Of a stretch of DNA of 64,000 bases, positions 54,411-64,000 are shown piece after piece; positions within the stretch are counted from its first letter, which is position 1; every line of letters starts with the position of its first letter. The DNA comes from Toxorhynchites rutilus septentrionalis (lineage: Eukaryota > Arthropoda > Insecta > Diptera > Culicidae), in the NCBI RefSeq assembly GCF_029784135.1, contig NC_073745.1:277733803-277797802 (forward strand). The letters run 5' to 3'. The translations under genes and the position numbers were made by a program. The notes beneath the pieces were generated by a model. It did not search any database, had not been told where the DNA came from, and saw only the letters and a list, made by a program, of their open reading frames with translations.

Positions 54411-56483
54411 ATGTGCTACTCCGTAGAAGAAACCGCGTGTGAAGAACACTTCCGTCGTACAATCACTCGCAATCCAGATGGTCGCTACGTAGTGCGCCTT
54501 CCTTTGAAGCAAGAAGTACTCTTGGGCTTGGTCGACAACCGACGCACCGCTCTTCGAAGATTTCACCATCTTGAAGGTCGCCTTATACGCAACACGGAGC
54601 AGCATCAGCAGTATCGAACGTTTCTAGAGGATTATTATGCTCTTGGCCACATGCAACACGTGTTTGATCATGAAAATCCACCCCGTCCCTGCTACCATCT
54701 TCCGCACCACGCAGTAATACGGGAGGACAGCTCGACAACGAAACTGCGTGTGGTCTTCGACGCGTCGTGCAAAACCCCGAACGGACCATCGCTAAACGAC
54801 GCTCTCATGGTGGGTCCTATTGTCCAGGAAGAACTCCGCTCAATCATTATGCGTTCTCGGACACACCAAGTGATGTTGATCGCCGACATCAAGCAGATGT
54901 ATCGTCAAGTTTTGGTGGACAACCAAGACACACCGCTGCAACGAATCGTCTGGAGATCCTCTCCCAACAACTCAATCGAAACATACGAGCTGAAGACTGT
55001 CACCTACGGCACCGCTAGCGCTCCATATCTCGCTACGAGAGTTCTCCAACAACTAGCCGACGACGAAAAAGATAATTATCCCGAAGCGGTCGACGTGCTG
55101 CGTAGAGATTTCTATGTTGATGACCTTTTCTCTGGAGGACGTAACACGACGGAGGCTTCTAACCTCCGCCGACAACTCGAAGCTCTTCTCTCCAAGGGCG
55201 CATTCGAACTTCGCAAATGGGCATCTAATGAGCCAGCCGTTCTTGAGAACGTACCGCCCGAAAACCGTGCTTTCAAAGCTTCAGTTGATTTCGAACGAGA
55301 CCAATGTATTAAAACACTCGGATTGCATTGGGAACCGACAACTGACCAGCTTCGGTACAAAATCCAGCTTCCGTCTACAGAAGATTCTCCCCTCACTAAA
55401 CGCATCGCACTTTCCTACATCGCTCGACTGTTCGACCTGCTAGGCCTAGTGGGCCCAGTTGTAACTACCGCCAAAATCTTCATGCAAACACTGTGGACGC
55501 TGAAGGATAACGACGGTAGGACTTGGAGTTGGGACGCTGAGCTCCCTCCGAATCTGAAGGAACGCTGGTACGAGTATCAATCGCAACTCCCACGGCTGAA
55601 CGACCTGCGTATCAACCGCTGCATTCTGATTCCGAATCCAGAAAAGGTACAGCTACATTTTTTCTCCGACGCTTCGGAACGCGCATACGGAACATGTGTC
55701 TACGTTCGATCTACTAACGCTACCGGCGCTGTCAAAGTTTCCCTTCTCACTGCAAGGTCTAAGGTAGCTCCTTTGAAAAATCAAAGTATTCCCCGATTAG
55801 AGCTGTGTGGGGCTCTCTCGTCCGCCGAGTTGTACGAAAGAGTGACGTCATCGCTTCAAACACCAGCAGAAACCTACTTCTGGGTCGATTCGACTATTGT
55901 CATCTGCTGGCTCAAATCGTGTCCATCGGCGTGGACTACTTTTGTCGCAAATCGCGTCTCCAAAATCCAGACCAAAACACGGAACTGCTCATGGAATCAC
56001 GTAGCGGGTCAACAGAACCCCGCAGACCATATTTCTAGAGGGCTTCCGGCTGAAACGCTCCTCATTTCCCAGCTTTGGTGGCAGGGTCCACACTGGTTGA
56101 AAAATGATCCCAGTGAATGGCCCATTCAGCAACAAGATAGTACACCTCATCTCGGGGCGCTCGTAGAAGCGAGAAAAACATCACCTGCAGTCGCCTCCGC
56201 ATCTGTTGAACCTACGTTCGTCGATCATTTAGTAGCACGATTCTCAAACTTCCAGCGTTTAGTTCGAGCAGTAGCCTACTGTTATCGGTTTGTACGGAAC
56301 AGCAGGCGAAAGTTACCAGATGAATCAACAGCGACCTACTTAACAACAGACGAGCGGAAGGAAGCGGAAGCAGTCATCATTCGTTTGATCGAGCAGCAGA
56401 CCTTCAGTTGCGAGTACAACAGCCTGGAAAGAGCACAACCTGTACATCCGAAATCTCGCATCCGATGGTTCGATCCGTTCTAG
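54411..56483 (+). CDS. BEL/Pao reverse transcriptase and RNase H
   Basis: 690 residues open. The reverse transcriptase has ADIKQMYRQV (first catalytic Asp, about residue 153) and FYVDD (about 233), so all three acidic residues are present. RNase H follows with FFSDASERAYG (about 417), the PRLELCGAL Glu and WVDSTIV. The frame stops at TAG 56481-56483, in the linker before integrase, and reopens at 56517. The upstream start is artificial; the native product would continue from the protease. Active-site residues are kept, but the polyprotein is interrupted. Confidence 0.88.
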   Translation: MCYSVEETACEEHFRRTITRNPDGRYVVRLPLKQEVLLGLVDNRRTALRRFHHLEGRLIRNTEQHQQYRTFLEDYYALGHMQHVFDHENPPRPCYHLPHHAVIREDSSTTKLRVVFDASCKTPNGPSLNDALMVGPIVQEELRSIIMRSRTHQVMLIADIKQMYRQVLVDNQDTPLQRIVWRSSPNNSIETYELKTVTYGTASAPYLATRVLQQLADDEKDNYPEAVDVLRRDFYVDDLFSGGRNTTEASNLRRQLEALLSKGAFELRKWASNEPAVLENVPPENRAFKASVDFERDQCIKTLGLHWEPTTDQLRYKIQLPSTEDSPLTKRIALSYIARLFDLLGLVGPVVTTAKIFMQTLWTLKDNDGRTWSWDAELPPNLKERWYEYQSQLPRLNDLRINRCILIPNPEKVQLHFFSDASERAYGTCVYVRSTNATGAVKVSLLTARSKVAPLKNQSIPRLELCGALSSAELYERVTSSLQTPAETYFWVDSTIVICWLKSCPSAWTTFVANRVSKIQTKTRNCSWNHVAGQQNPADHISRGLPAETLLISQLWWQGPHWLKNDPSEWPIQQQDSTPHLGALVEARKTSPAVASASVEPTFVDHLVARFSNFQRLVRAVAYCYRFVRNSRRKLPDESTATYLTTDERKEAEAVIIRLIEQQTFSCEYNSLERAQPVHPKSRIRWFDPF

Positions 56484-56516
56484 GGAGCAGACAAGCTCAT
56501 TCGCATTGGTGGCAGG

Positions 56517-57755
56517 TTGGGGAAAACTACGCAGCATTATGATAGCAAGCACCAGATTTTACTCCCCGCCTCGCATCAGTTCTCGGTTCTACTCGTTCGC
56601 TACTACCACGAACAGCATTTGCACGCAGCGCCCCAACTACTCCTGAATCTTCTCCGTCTACGATACTGGATCACAGGGGCCAGAAACCTGGCAAAACAAG
56701 TGGTCCACAAATGCGTTATTTGTATCAGAGCGCGCCCGAAATTGTTAGAGCAATTCATGGCTGAACTTCCAGCGTCTCGAGTCACCGCAGCTCGACCATT
56801 CTCCGTGACTGGCGTTGACTATTGGGGACCAATTCAACTGAAACCACCGCATCGACGAGCTGTACCCATAAAAGCATATGTTGCAGTCTTTGTGTGCTTT
56901 GTCACAAAGGCTGTCCACATAGAGTTGGTTGCTGACCTGAGTACGGCAAAATTCATCGAAGCTTTTCGCAGGTTCGTCTCCCGTCGAGGTTTGTGTGCAG
57001 AAATGTATAGCGACAATGGTCGAAACTTCGTCGGTGCAGCAAACGAACTCCGCCAGCTCGTTCGTAGCGAATCACATCAAAAGGCAATCGCTCAAGAATG
57101 TACCAACAATAGTATACGCTGGCATTTCAATCCGCCCAAAGCCTCACACTTTGGTGGCCTGTGGGAGGCCGCAATAGCATCAGCGCAGAAGCACTTTGTG
57201 CGAGTTCTAGGTACACACACGCTCGCTTATGATTCGATGGAAACATTGCTGACGCAAATTGAGTGCTGCCTGAATTCTCGCCCGCTCGTGGCCCTCGCCG
57301 ACGATCCGTCTGACTTAGAGGCACTCACACCAGGTCATTTTCTGACTGGTTCTGCCCTAAAAGCCGTTCCAGACATTGATGTAGCCGAAATTCCGTTCAA
57401 CCGACTTCGACAATGGCAACAAACTCAAAAATTATTCCAGCAGGTATGGAGGAGGTGGCATCTGGAATACCTGTCGACACTGCAATCGCGAACTAAATGG
57501 TGCAAACCGCCTATCAGCATCGAAAAGGGACAGCTGGCGATCATAAAGGATGATAATTCACCACCGATGAATTGGCCAACCGGAAAAATTATTGAAACCC
57601 ATCCGGGCGACGACGGAACAACTCGAGTAGTCACGCTACAAACTCCGAGTGGTCGATATACTCGGCCTATTTCAAAAATATGCCTGCTCCCGATAGCGTC
57701 TGCAGAAGAGAAGACATCATCCATTTGTCGCATTGTGCATCTCCATTGCTCATGA
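56517..57755 (+). CDS. BEL/Pao integrase
   Basis: 412 residues. An N-terminal zinc-binding region (YYHEQHLH, later HKCVICIRA) precedes the DDE core: GVDYWGP (first Asp), YSDNGRNFVG (second Asp) and FGGLWEAAI (catalytic Glu). A C-terminal domain with DNSPPMNWPTGKI and a CLLP end follows, as in Pao integrases. It catalyses insertion of element DNA. It is separated from reverse transcriptase by one stop codon, otherwise open. Confidence 0.9.
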   Translation: MGKTTQHYDSKHQILLPASHQFSVLLVRYYHEQHLHAAPQLLLNLLRLRYWITGARNLAKQVVHKCVICIRARPKLLEQFMAELPASRVTAARPFSVTGVDYWGPIQLKPPHRRAVPIKAYVAVFVCFVTKAVHIELVADLSTAKFIEAFRRFVSRRGLCAEMYSDNGRNFVGAANELRQLVRSESHQKAIAQECTNNSIRWHFNPPKASHFGGLWEAAIASAQKHFVRVLGTHTLAYDSMETLLTQIECCLNSRPLVALADDPSDLEALTPGHFLTGSALKAVPDIDVAEIPFNRLRQWQQTQKLFQQVWRRWHLEYLSTLQSRTKWCKPPISIEKGQLAIIKDDNSPPMNWPTGKIIETHPGDDGTTRVVTLQTPSGRYTRPISKICLLPIASAEEKTSSICRIVHLHCS

Positions 57756-57758
57756 AAC

Positions 57759-58496
57759 AAGCGCTGCATCCATAAGTTCAATGAACACAGTAACATCACC
57801 CGCAGAAGAATACCACCAAGAGTTCATTCACTTCCAACGCCTGCCGACTATGCATACTCACCGCTTGTAACTATCGTACATGTTGTACCCTCGCTACACC
57901 CAGCTGAAATCAATACTCACCCGGTCAAGGACATACCTTCATCAAAACAACGGCTTCGTCGCAGCTCTCCATCGCATCGCATTCCACAACCGAATCATCA
58001 ATCCTGTTTCCGTTCTCTTCATGATGATACTTACCTGATCGTGTGGCTGCACCTGAAATAAAACGATTGTGTTTTGGACAATCGTGGTTTTGGACAATTG
58101 GTGTGTTTGGACAATGCTTGATATTTCACAATTATTCATTTCTTTACCTCAAGAAAATGTTGTTCCTTGTGATAGATGTAAAATCTCGATTTTATATACC
58201 ATTATCAAATAAAGTCGCAATTCGGTATAATAAACATCAATTTTATGATGTACATTGTCGTAAAATTAATTTAATCCGCATCATATGCGTATATTACGCT
58301 GATGCAGTTTGTGTGTCGCATAAGCGTATAATTTAAATCGATTCAGTACTGTAGTGAATCGTGTTGCATGCTGAAGAAAATCATGAAACAGTAAATCATA
58401 TTAGATCCTAATGAAGAACATATTACATCATATTGAAATGTCAATGAAATGCTGATGCACTCGAAAATTTTAACCGCTGTTGAATTAAATTTCAGA
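57759..58496. other. 3' flank of the BEL element
   Basis: Searching by eye for a copy of the 51.9-52.1 kb sequence found none. Positions 58100-58165 share AATGCTTGATATTTCACA and CTCAAGAAAA blocks with the repeat at 16.76-16.81 kb. No gene was seen. Confidence 0.4.
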
Positions 58497-58570
58497 TAGC
58501 CGCGCGAGATAGCTGGTGGATGCTAATTCAGACGACCGGAGTTCGAACCCACATCGGAGCAGTTTCACAT
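58497..58570 (+). mobile_element. tRNA-like SINE head
   Basis: GCCGCGCGAGATAGCTGGTG resembles an A box, and GGAGTTCGAACCCACATC a B box, at roughly tRNA spacing. The remainder does not fold into a clear tRNA with anticodon stem, and no poly(A) or duplication was found. Best read as a tRNA-derived SINE fragment. Confidence 0.5.
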
Positions 58571-59262
58571 CAATCTGTGCCATTTTAAACATTCATATTC
58601 CACTCCCAGCACAAGTCAATCAAACAATTATTATTTCTACAAACATAAATACTGATATATAAAAATGGCGGTTTGTGAGGCTATAATAAACATTTCACGA
58701 AAATATTCTGCGTCCTTTTTTTTTCAATGTCTGTAATAAATCGTATATGAATATGGCAAAAGTCGTATTTGGTGCTTTGACTATTTATGAATATATTCAT
58801 ACTAGATCGCAATTCAATTTCAACATAATCGCTATTATAGCCGGTCAAAGCTGCATATTCATCCGAACAAATTCGGTAAGCATTTGCCATGTATGTATAT
58901 GGCCTCCACTGTTGCATGCATATGCATATGTTAGGCGCATTATATGCTAACCAAATTTAAGGGCATATGATGTTATGCATACGCTTGATATGCGATTTAA
59001 TGTTTGCCGGATTTTATGCTATAAAGGTTCACGCAAAAGTATTAATAAACGGCGTGCAAAATAGCTTGCAATTTGTGAGGAATTTCAATCATAATTCATG
59101 TTCACTTCGTCTCCGAGGTCAATTTTGTGTAAAAACATATAGAAAAATGGATTTATATCAACTAAATTAACAAGTTTTTCAGAGTTTTTGAACACAACCC
59201 TATACGCTAATTTATTTGTGTGAGTAATTTTCGTGTACAATACAAAAAATCTGGCTCACCTG
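58571..59262. other. Intergenic, no gene recognised
   Basis: AT-rich DNA with many ATGCATATG-like words between 58.88 and 58.99 kb. No domain-bearing frame was seen. Confidence 0.3.
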
Positions 59263-60014
59263 TACTGCCGTTCTGCGCATAGTTGTCCCATGTTACTTTT
59301 TGACGATTTTCACTTTTCTGCATAAAACGTTGTTTTATGCATAATCTTACAAAAAAACACCATAAAACATATAGTTTATTCCCTACTTATAAAAAAAACA
59401 TCAAGCTCTATTGTCCCATGTTGATATTCTATTCACAACTGTCCCACCATGTATTTTTTGTAGATTGTTATCGAAGTCGGTTCAAGTACAAGAATTTCAT
59501 GTCACACTTTCAACAGGTCTAATGCAATATTTTCTGGTTTGGAAGAACGAATTAATTCTCAAACAGATAAGAAAAAGTTTAACAGAACACGTGTACACCT
59601 TGTTAGCGAATGCGTAATAACAATTAGATTTATATTCTGCGAAGGTGTCGCAGATCACTCATTTCTTCATAAAACGATGTTTCTATGCATAATCTTTCGG
59701 AAAAACACAAAAAAATTATTGTTTGTTCCCAGTATATCAAAAAACAACATCAAGTTCAATTGTCCCATGTTGATATTCTAGGCACAACAGTCCCACCATG
59801 AATTTTTAAACCCGTAATCAAGCTTGATTGATTCAGTGAGGGGATCTCATCACATTTCATTAAAAAATAGTATAGTGCGTATAAAAAACCCGGTGTATTG
59901 CTAAATTGAAATGCTTAAAGCTTTTGGTAGACAAATATGTGAGAAAACTTTGTTTGCGTTTTTCTCAGTTGCTGATTTTGGAACATGGGACAACTATGCG
60001 TAAAACGGCAGTGT
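59263..60014. mobile_element. 750 bp MITE just upstream of CDC6
   Basis: The tips are TACTGCCGTTCTGCGCATAG, then TTGTCCCATG, and at the right CATGGGACAACTATGCG, then TAAAACGGCAGTGTA. The interior contains a direct duplication (about 59310-59460 and 59660-59810) with GTCCCATGTTGATATTCTA. TA at the outer edges is compatible with a Tc1/mariner-type target, but is not decisive. The right tip is 175 bp from the CDC6 start codon. Confidence 0.75.
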
Positions 60015-60188
60015 AGCTATATCAAATTACGTTGGGCATTACCGGACATCACTACTTGCCATCAGCTGACAGCTATTCACAATTTAGGCGCATTTTTCAT
60101 GAACAACAACAGCAGCAGCAGCTGAATTGTTGAATCGATCCTAGTTTTGTTTGTGGTCAGCTGCGTTTTATTTCTCGAATACTCAACA

Positions 60189-61652
60189 ATGTCCATGACT
60201 ACAAGACGCAGCACGCGCCACCGTTTATGTGAAGTAAAACTGGAGGAAGTGGACAACACGAAGGAGAATACAACTCCCACAACACGGAAGGGTCGTCCCC
60301 GGAAGAATGAAGACATTGTTGAAGAAACCGAGAGTTCGCCACCCAAACGATCCAAAATTCGTTCGAAGAAGGAGCCAGATGCTCTGGATGTGGAGGATGA
60401 GATCAGCGTGAGTGCGGTTGGGAGTCTGCCCGAACGAGAACGTGAAACCGGCGAGTTAGCAAAATATATTGAGGAAATACTAGCAGAGAATGGATCCGGG
60501 AGTTTATATATAAGGTAATTAAAAGTAGCACTCAAGTTAGTGAGTCATAAAAAAGCGATTGTGAATGTTTTCAGTGGTCCTCCTGGAACAGGCAAAACGG
60601 CGACTCTTACGAAAATAATCAGTGATCACAAATTGGCCAGCAAGATTCGTATGGTTTACGTGAATTGTACTGCAATTAGTAGTGCGGGAGGCATTTACAA
60701 GAAAATTTGCGAGGAGCTGCAACTTAAGGTTGGAGGAACAACTGAGAAGATGTATCTCACTGCTATCGAAGAGTATCTGAAGAGGAAGCACAAGACAATC
60801 ATGCTAGTTTTAGACGAAATTGATCAATTGGCCAGTAGTAAACAGACTGTCCTGTACAATATTTTCGAGTGGCCCGCGAAGCGGGGCTCGAGACTCATCC
60901 TGGTGGGAATTGCAAATGCGTTAGATTTGACAGACCGCTTGTTGTCCAGACTGCAGTCCAGATGTGAATTGAAGCCTCATCTGATACATTTTCTTCCATA
61001 CACAAAACAGCAGTTGGTGAACATTTTAAAGTCCAATTTAGCGGAAAATGAAACCGGAGATCTGTTTAATGATGCGGCCCTGCAACTGCTTGCTGCTAAG
61101 GTTGCTTCCACATCGGGAGATGCACGGCGTGCACTATTCCTGGCAAGGAGGCTGGTAGAATCGACTGATAACGAATACCGGCAGCAGAAAAAGATATCTT
61201 CAAAGGACCCTGTGCTGTCGGATGAAGGGAAAACCGTGTCTCCACCGAAATCTGTCCAGATTCGACAGGTTGTCACTACCCTAAACCAGGTCTATGGTTC
61301 AACCCAAAATATGGAGGACGACGAGGCGTTCCCGCTTCAGCAGAAGATACTTGTTTGTGCACTACTTCTGCTGCTGAAGGCTGGGAAAAGTAAGGACATC
61401 ACAGTGGGTAGATTGCACCAGGTTTACAAAACAGTATGCGCAAAGCGTAATCTTCTTTCCGTGGATCAGACTGAGTTCATAAATATTTGCTCGCTGGTAG
61501 AGACGCGTGGGATTTTGCGGATACAAGGAAAAAAGGAACCTCGTCTGAATCGCGTACAGTTACAATGGGATGAAGAGGAAGTGCATAATATTCTGAATGA
61601 TAAGCAACTCATCGCTAGCGTGCTCAGCGACACGTCGTGTGTGGGGAAATGA
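60189..61652 (+). CDS. Cdc6: CDC6, replication-licensing AAA+ ATPase
   Basis: CDC6 works with ORC and Cdt1 in the nucleus to load the MCM helicase at replication origins in G1. Two exons, 60189-60514 and 60575-61652, are joined across a 60 nt GT-AG intron that splits a Ser codon just before the P-loop; 467 residues. The N-terminus has a KEN box (residues 25-27), an AT-hook-like KGRPRK (34-39), a CDK site SPPK (50-53) and a basic KRSKIRSKK nuclear signal. The ATPase core has Walker A GPPGTGKT (110-117), Walker B LVLDEID (186-192), sensor 1 near GIANALDL and sensor 2 near GDARRAL. The last 120 residues are the winged-helix domain. There is no BAH domain, which argues against ORC1. AATAAA lies at 61712-61717. 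The first ATG was chosen because upstream frames lack homology. Confidence 0.95.
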
Positions 61653-61711
61653 TCGTGAGAAAACTAACTGCCATATGAAACTCAACTTTTTGAACTAGTA
61701 ACAAATTTTGG

Positions 61712-61727
61712 AATAAACCATTTTATT
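61712..61727. promoter_or_regulatory. Abutting poly(A) signals of convergent genes
   Basis: AATAAA on the plus strand at 61712-61717 serves CDC6. On the minus strand AATAAA at 61727-61722 serves the dynein light chain gene. Cleavage 10-30 nt past each would make the two 3' UTRs overlap. Confidence 0.75.
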
Positions 61728-61754
61728 TAAGGAAAATCCCTCACGAGTCGAATG

Positions 61755-62633
61755 CTACTCATAATAAATGCCAAAAATGACGACATTCACAAAGAAATCC
61801 GGTGTTTCGAATGCATAGGTAATGTATCCATCCTTTTCGGCGTCCCACAGGAAATGCATAGTTGCCCTAAAATCTTGATGGAATTTATCTCCAACGGTTA
61901 CCCACACAACGGTTCGATAGCGATCATAGCGGCAGCGTTTGATCGTATCCCTCAAGTCAATGCTCAGATTTTCTGCCAATCGTTTGGCACGTTTCGGATA
62001 GTATTTGAGATTTTGCAGAAATGAATCCAGATAGTGATGAACAATCGGTTCCACTTCGTCGCGGTCAAAAGGGCGCCGCGATTCCAACAGGTAAGTATTT
62101 TGAAAACGTGGCGATTTGTACTGAAAAAATATAATCCTGGAGGATTTGAAAGAAACAGTTGGAAGCGAAATTACCAATGTGCTTCGCTGACTAGTCCATC
62201 GTCGGGGGGCCACAGACGGAAAACCAGCATTCATCAGTCGGTCATAAACCTGGGCAACGGATTGTTTCTTCTCAGTCTAGTAAATAATAATATTGCTAGA
62301 AATCAATAATTCGCATAGTTCGAAACAAAATCAATACTTACACTGTTCGATGAATCCTGCATGTCCTGGCTTCCACGGGGATCGGGGAAAAAGGATTTGC
62401 GCTTAATTTGGACAGAGAGGATAATAAGGTTGGTTCGATTGAAGTTCGAAATAATGATTACACCGATACCTTTTCCTCTTTTCGCCTTGTGTAGCCAGCC
62501 GGTTCCACTATAGCAATTTGTTTCTTTTTGGCGATTTTCTCGAGCTCATTCTGATAGGAAACAACGAACAATTAAATTAATATTAATGTAGGCGTATTTT
62601 GTTACAGACCTTAGTTCCAGATTCTGTGGCCAT
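61755..62633 (-). CDS. Tctex-type dynein light chain, five exons
   Basis: A member of the Tctex1/DYNLT family, which binds dynein intermediate chains or sits in axonemal and ciliary dynein. Exons on the minus strand: 62633-62610, 62550-62470, 62401-62342, 62276-62175 and 62120-61755, all joined in phase 0 by GT-AG introns of 54-68 nt; 210 residues. The first four exons give a basic, low-complexity N-terminal extension (KNELEKIAKKKQ, TRRKEEK). Exon 5 holds the whole Tctex1 domain: FQNTYLLESRRPFDRDEVEP, YDRYRTVVWVTVGDKFHQDF and the C-terminal FFVNVVIFGIYYE. The long extension fits the TCTEX1D/DYNLT2-type subgroup better than the 110-residue DYNLT1. The last intron (54 nt) has no stop, so an unspliced frame also reads through it. 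Confidence 0.9.
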
Positions 62634-62880
62634 TCCGAACTAATGTAACATAAAATACCCAGGACAACGGAAAATTATGGACTGTCAGCTGAAAAAAAGA
62701 CGCTATGAATACTAGATGCCTTCTTTATCGTGTAGAAGTAGCAACAGTACACGATTCCGTTACAGCAAACTTGGGGCCTGGTTGGTAATTGACTGGACTA
62801 AGCGTACCATCGGTACTTCGTGTACCTGTAAGCATAAAATAGACCACATTCGTCCTTAGATTCTTGTCCCCTAACTACTA
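62634..62880. other. Dynein gene 5' flank
   Basis: Upstream of the dynein light chain start codon. No TATA box or repeat was identified. The retrotransposon begins soon after. Confidence 0.4.
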
Positions 62881-64000
62881 CCTCCCCGCTGTGCCAACCC
62901 TGGTGGGATCTTAGTCGTGTGCTGACAAAGAAGGACGTCTATCCGAGCGTCTGTTCATCATGAAGGTGCGGCTCAAAACTGCGTCCGTTCCCCATGTCAG
63001 GGGCGGTTGATAAACTGTTTTCGTGCTAGCGGGGACTTTAAAAAGAGCTGTGCACGTCGGTCCTCCGGTGAGACAGGGGCTTGGTGCAGGCCCTGCAGGC
63101 CATCCGTAAAAAGGAAACGCACAGAAAAAATCACGAATGAATTCGAGACAGGACAATCCCACGGCTAAACCCACGCAAAGAACACGGACTAGAGATTAGA
63201 AACGCGGAACATGGAACTGCAAGTCTCTCAACTTTCTTGCGAGTACCCGAATTCTTTCGGATATATTGAGTGCTGGCAATTTCAACATCGTAGCGCTGCC
63301 AGTGTTGTGCTGGAAAGGTTCGATGGTGTGATCGTTTCGAGATGGTTATACCATCTACCAGAGCTGCTGCAACACACGAACTGGGTACATCTTTAATCGT
63401 GATGGCGGAGATGCAGAAACGGGAGATTGGCTGGTGGCCGATCAACGGAAGTATGTGCAGACTGGGGATGCTGAGCCAGCATTATCAACGTCCACAGCCC
63501 TCATCTAGATAGCACCGGAGATGATAGAGAAGAATTCTATACGCAGCTCAAGTGTGAATACGATCGTTGTCCAAAACACGACATAAAAATCGTCATCGGT
63601 GATTTGAACCCTCAGGTCGACCAAGAGGAGGGATTCCAAGAACATGGCCATACGTAGATCCTTCTTCCAGCACAGCCCCCAGTACCGATACACCTGGAGA
63701 TCATCTCAGCAAACAGAAACACAAATTGACTACGTTTTGATTGACGGTCGGCACTTTTCGGATATCATCGACATAGGAACCTATCGTGGCGCTAACATCG
63801 TTTCAGATCACTACCTGGTGATGGTCAAACTGCGTTCTAAACTGTTAGTCGTCAGTAACATAAAACACCAACGTTCACCATGGTATCACCTACGACGACT
63901 GCTACAACATACTCGCAGCATCTTGAACTGGATGCTGCCCCCTCGATGAATGCTGGGACATCTTAAAAGCAGCGTTTAGCAGCACAGCAGGTACTGTCAT
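62880..64000 (+). mobile_element. RTE-clade LINE, endonuclease part, cut by the window end
   Basis: From about 63200 frames with stops and shifts give TWNCKSLN and ILSAGNFNIVALPVLCWKG, later REEFYTQL, HDIKIVIGDLNPQV, then TFFQ-like SFFQHSPQYRYTWRS, QIDYVLIDGRHFSDII and YRGANIVSDHYLVMVKLRSK. These are the successive motifs of an APE-type endonuclease (the GDxN and SDHYLV motifs are clear) of the RTE/BovB type. Several stops and frameshifts show that the copy is dead. 62880-63190 is probably its 5' UTR (the CCTGCAGGCC-rich segment). The reverse transcriptase would lie beyond 64000. Confidence 0.8.

Larger units (their letters stand above)
52190..57758 (+). mobile_element. Degenerate BEL/Pao LTR retrotransposon (internal region)
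   Basis: The order is gag, aspartic protease, reverse transcriptase, RNase H, integrase, the BEL/Pao layout, on the plus strand. The leader GGTCCTTCGAACCGGATC at about 52227 is typical of mosquito BEL elements just before gag. The pol frame is broken by a frameshift and stop codons between protease and reverse transcriptase (about 54080-54410) and by a TAG at about 56481. No paired LTRs were found. It is therefore an old, inactive copy, possibly truncated at the 3' end. Confidence 0.85.

Noticed and set aside
60147..60188. Upstream extension of CDC6
   Set aside because: The upstream codons lack an ATG and homology; the first ATG at 60189 leads straight into the conserved N-terminus.
60575..61652. 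ORC1 as identity of the licensing ATPase
   Set aside because: The N-terminus is too short, has no BAH domain, and carries KEN and CDK sites as in CDC6.
62085..62110. Plus-strand splice donor CAGGTAAGT inside the dynein gene
   Set aside because: It lies within the Tctex1 coding exon on the other strand (codons for QNTYLLE) and no plus-strand exon precedes it.

Overview
This 64 kb window is eukaryotic, most likely from a culicine mosquito (Aedes-like). The evidence is AT-rich DNA, short 50-90 nt introns, a tRNA-derived SINE, BEL/Pao and RTE retrotransposons, a Tc1/mariner transposase of the mosquito ITmD37E type, and very dense MITE and foldback DNA. The species call is inference; no marker gene fixes it.

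Only five regions look like host-type genes, and I could resolve exon structures for all five. (1) 20376-21824 (+): an acidic, disordered protein of unknown function in three exons. (2) 34709-35576 (-): a two-exon THAP-domain protein followed by a P-element-transposase-like segment. (3) 49297-51468 (-): a ten-exon C2H2 zinc-finger gene with a ZAD-like N-terminus, in which most exons code for exactly one finger and are separated by introns of about 50-59 nt. (4) 60189-61652 (+): the replication-licensing ATPase CDC6. (5) 61755-62633 (-): a five-exon Tctex-type dynein light chain. Genes 4 and 5 are tail to tail, 102 bp apart, with abutting poly(A) signals.

The rest is layered repeats. From about 1.2 to 33.3 kb, several repeats carry decayed pieces of replication-dependent histone genes: two H2A pseudogenes (14.2-16.5 kb), three H3 pseudogenes (29.4-31.3 kb, two of them a divergent palindromic pair), and histone 3'-end stem-loops. 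Most of the stem-loops keep an AAAGAG downstream element. The H3 copies lie inside a 5.7 kb element with CAGGGC ends and an 8 bp target duplication (27309-32986), which is itself inserted in another histone-tail-bearing repeat. A motif close to TTTGACGTAGGACTACGTC recurs at the edges of many modules.

From 36 to 50 kb there are large foldback structures: a near-perfect 385 bp hairpin at 37.7-38.1 kb, a 3.2 kb inverted repeat at 38.4-41.6 kb whose centre-proximal arms carry TATA/initiator promoters, and a three-layer nest at 47.1-49.2 kb. From 52.2 to 57.8 kb lies a degenerate BEL/Pao retrotransposon. The window ends inside an RTE-clade LINE (62.9-64.0 kb). A 0.9 kb polypyrimidine tract sits at 24.2-25.2 kb.

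All identifications come from reading the sequence by eye. No database search was run, and family names are recognition from motifs.
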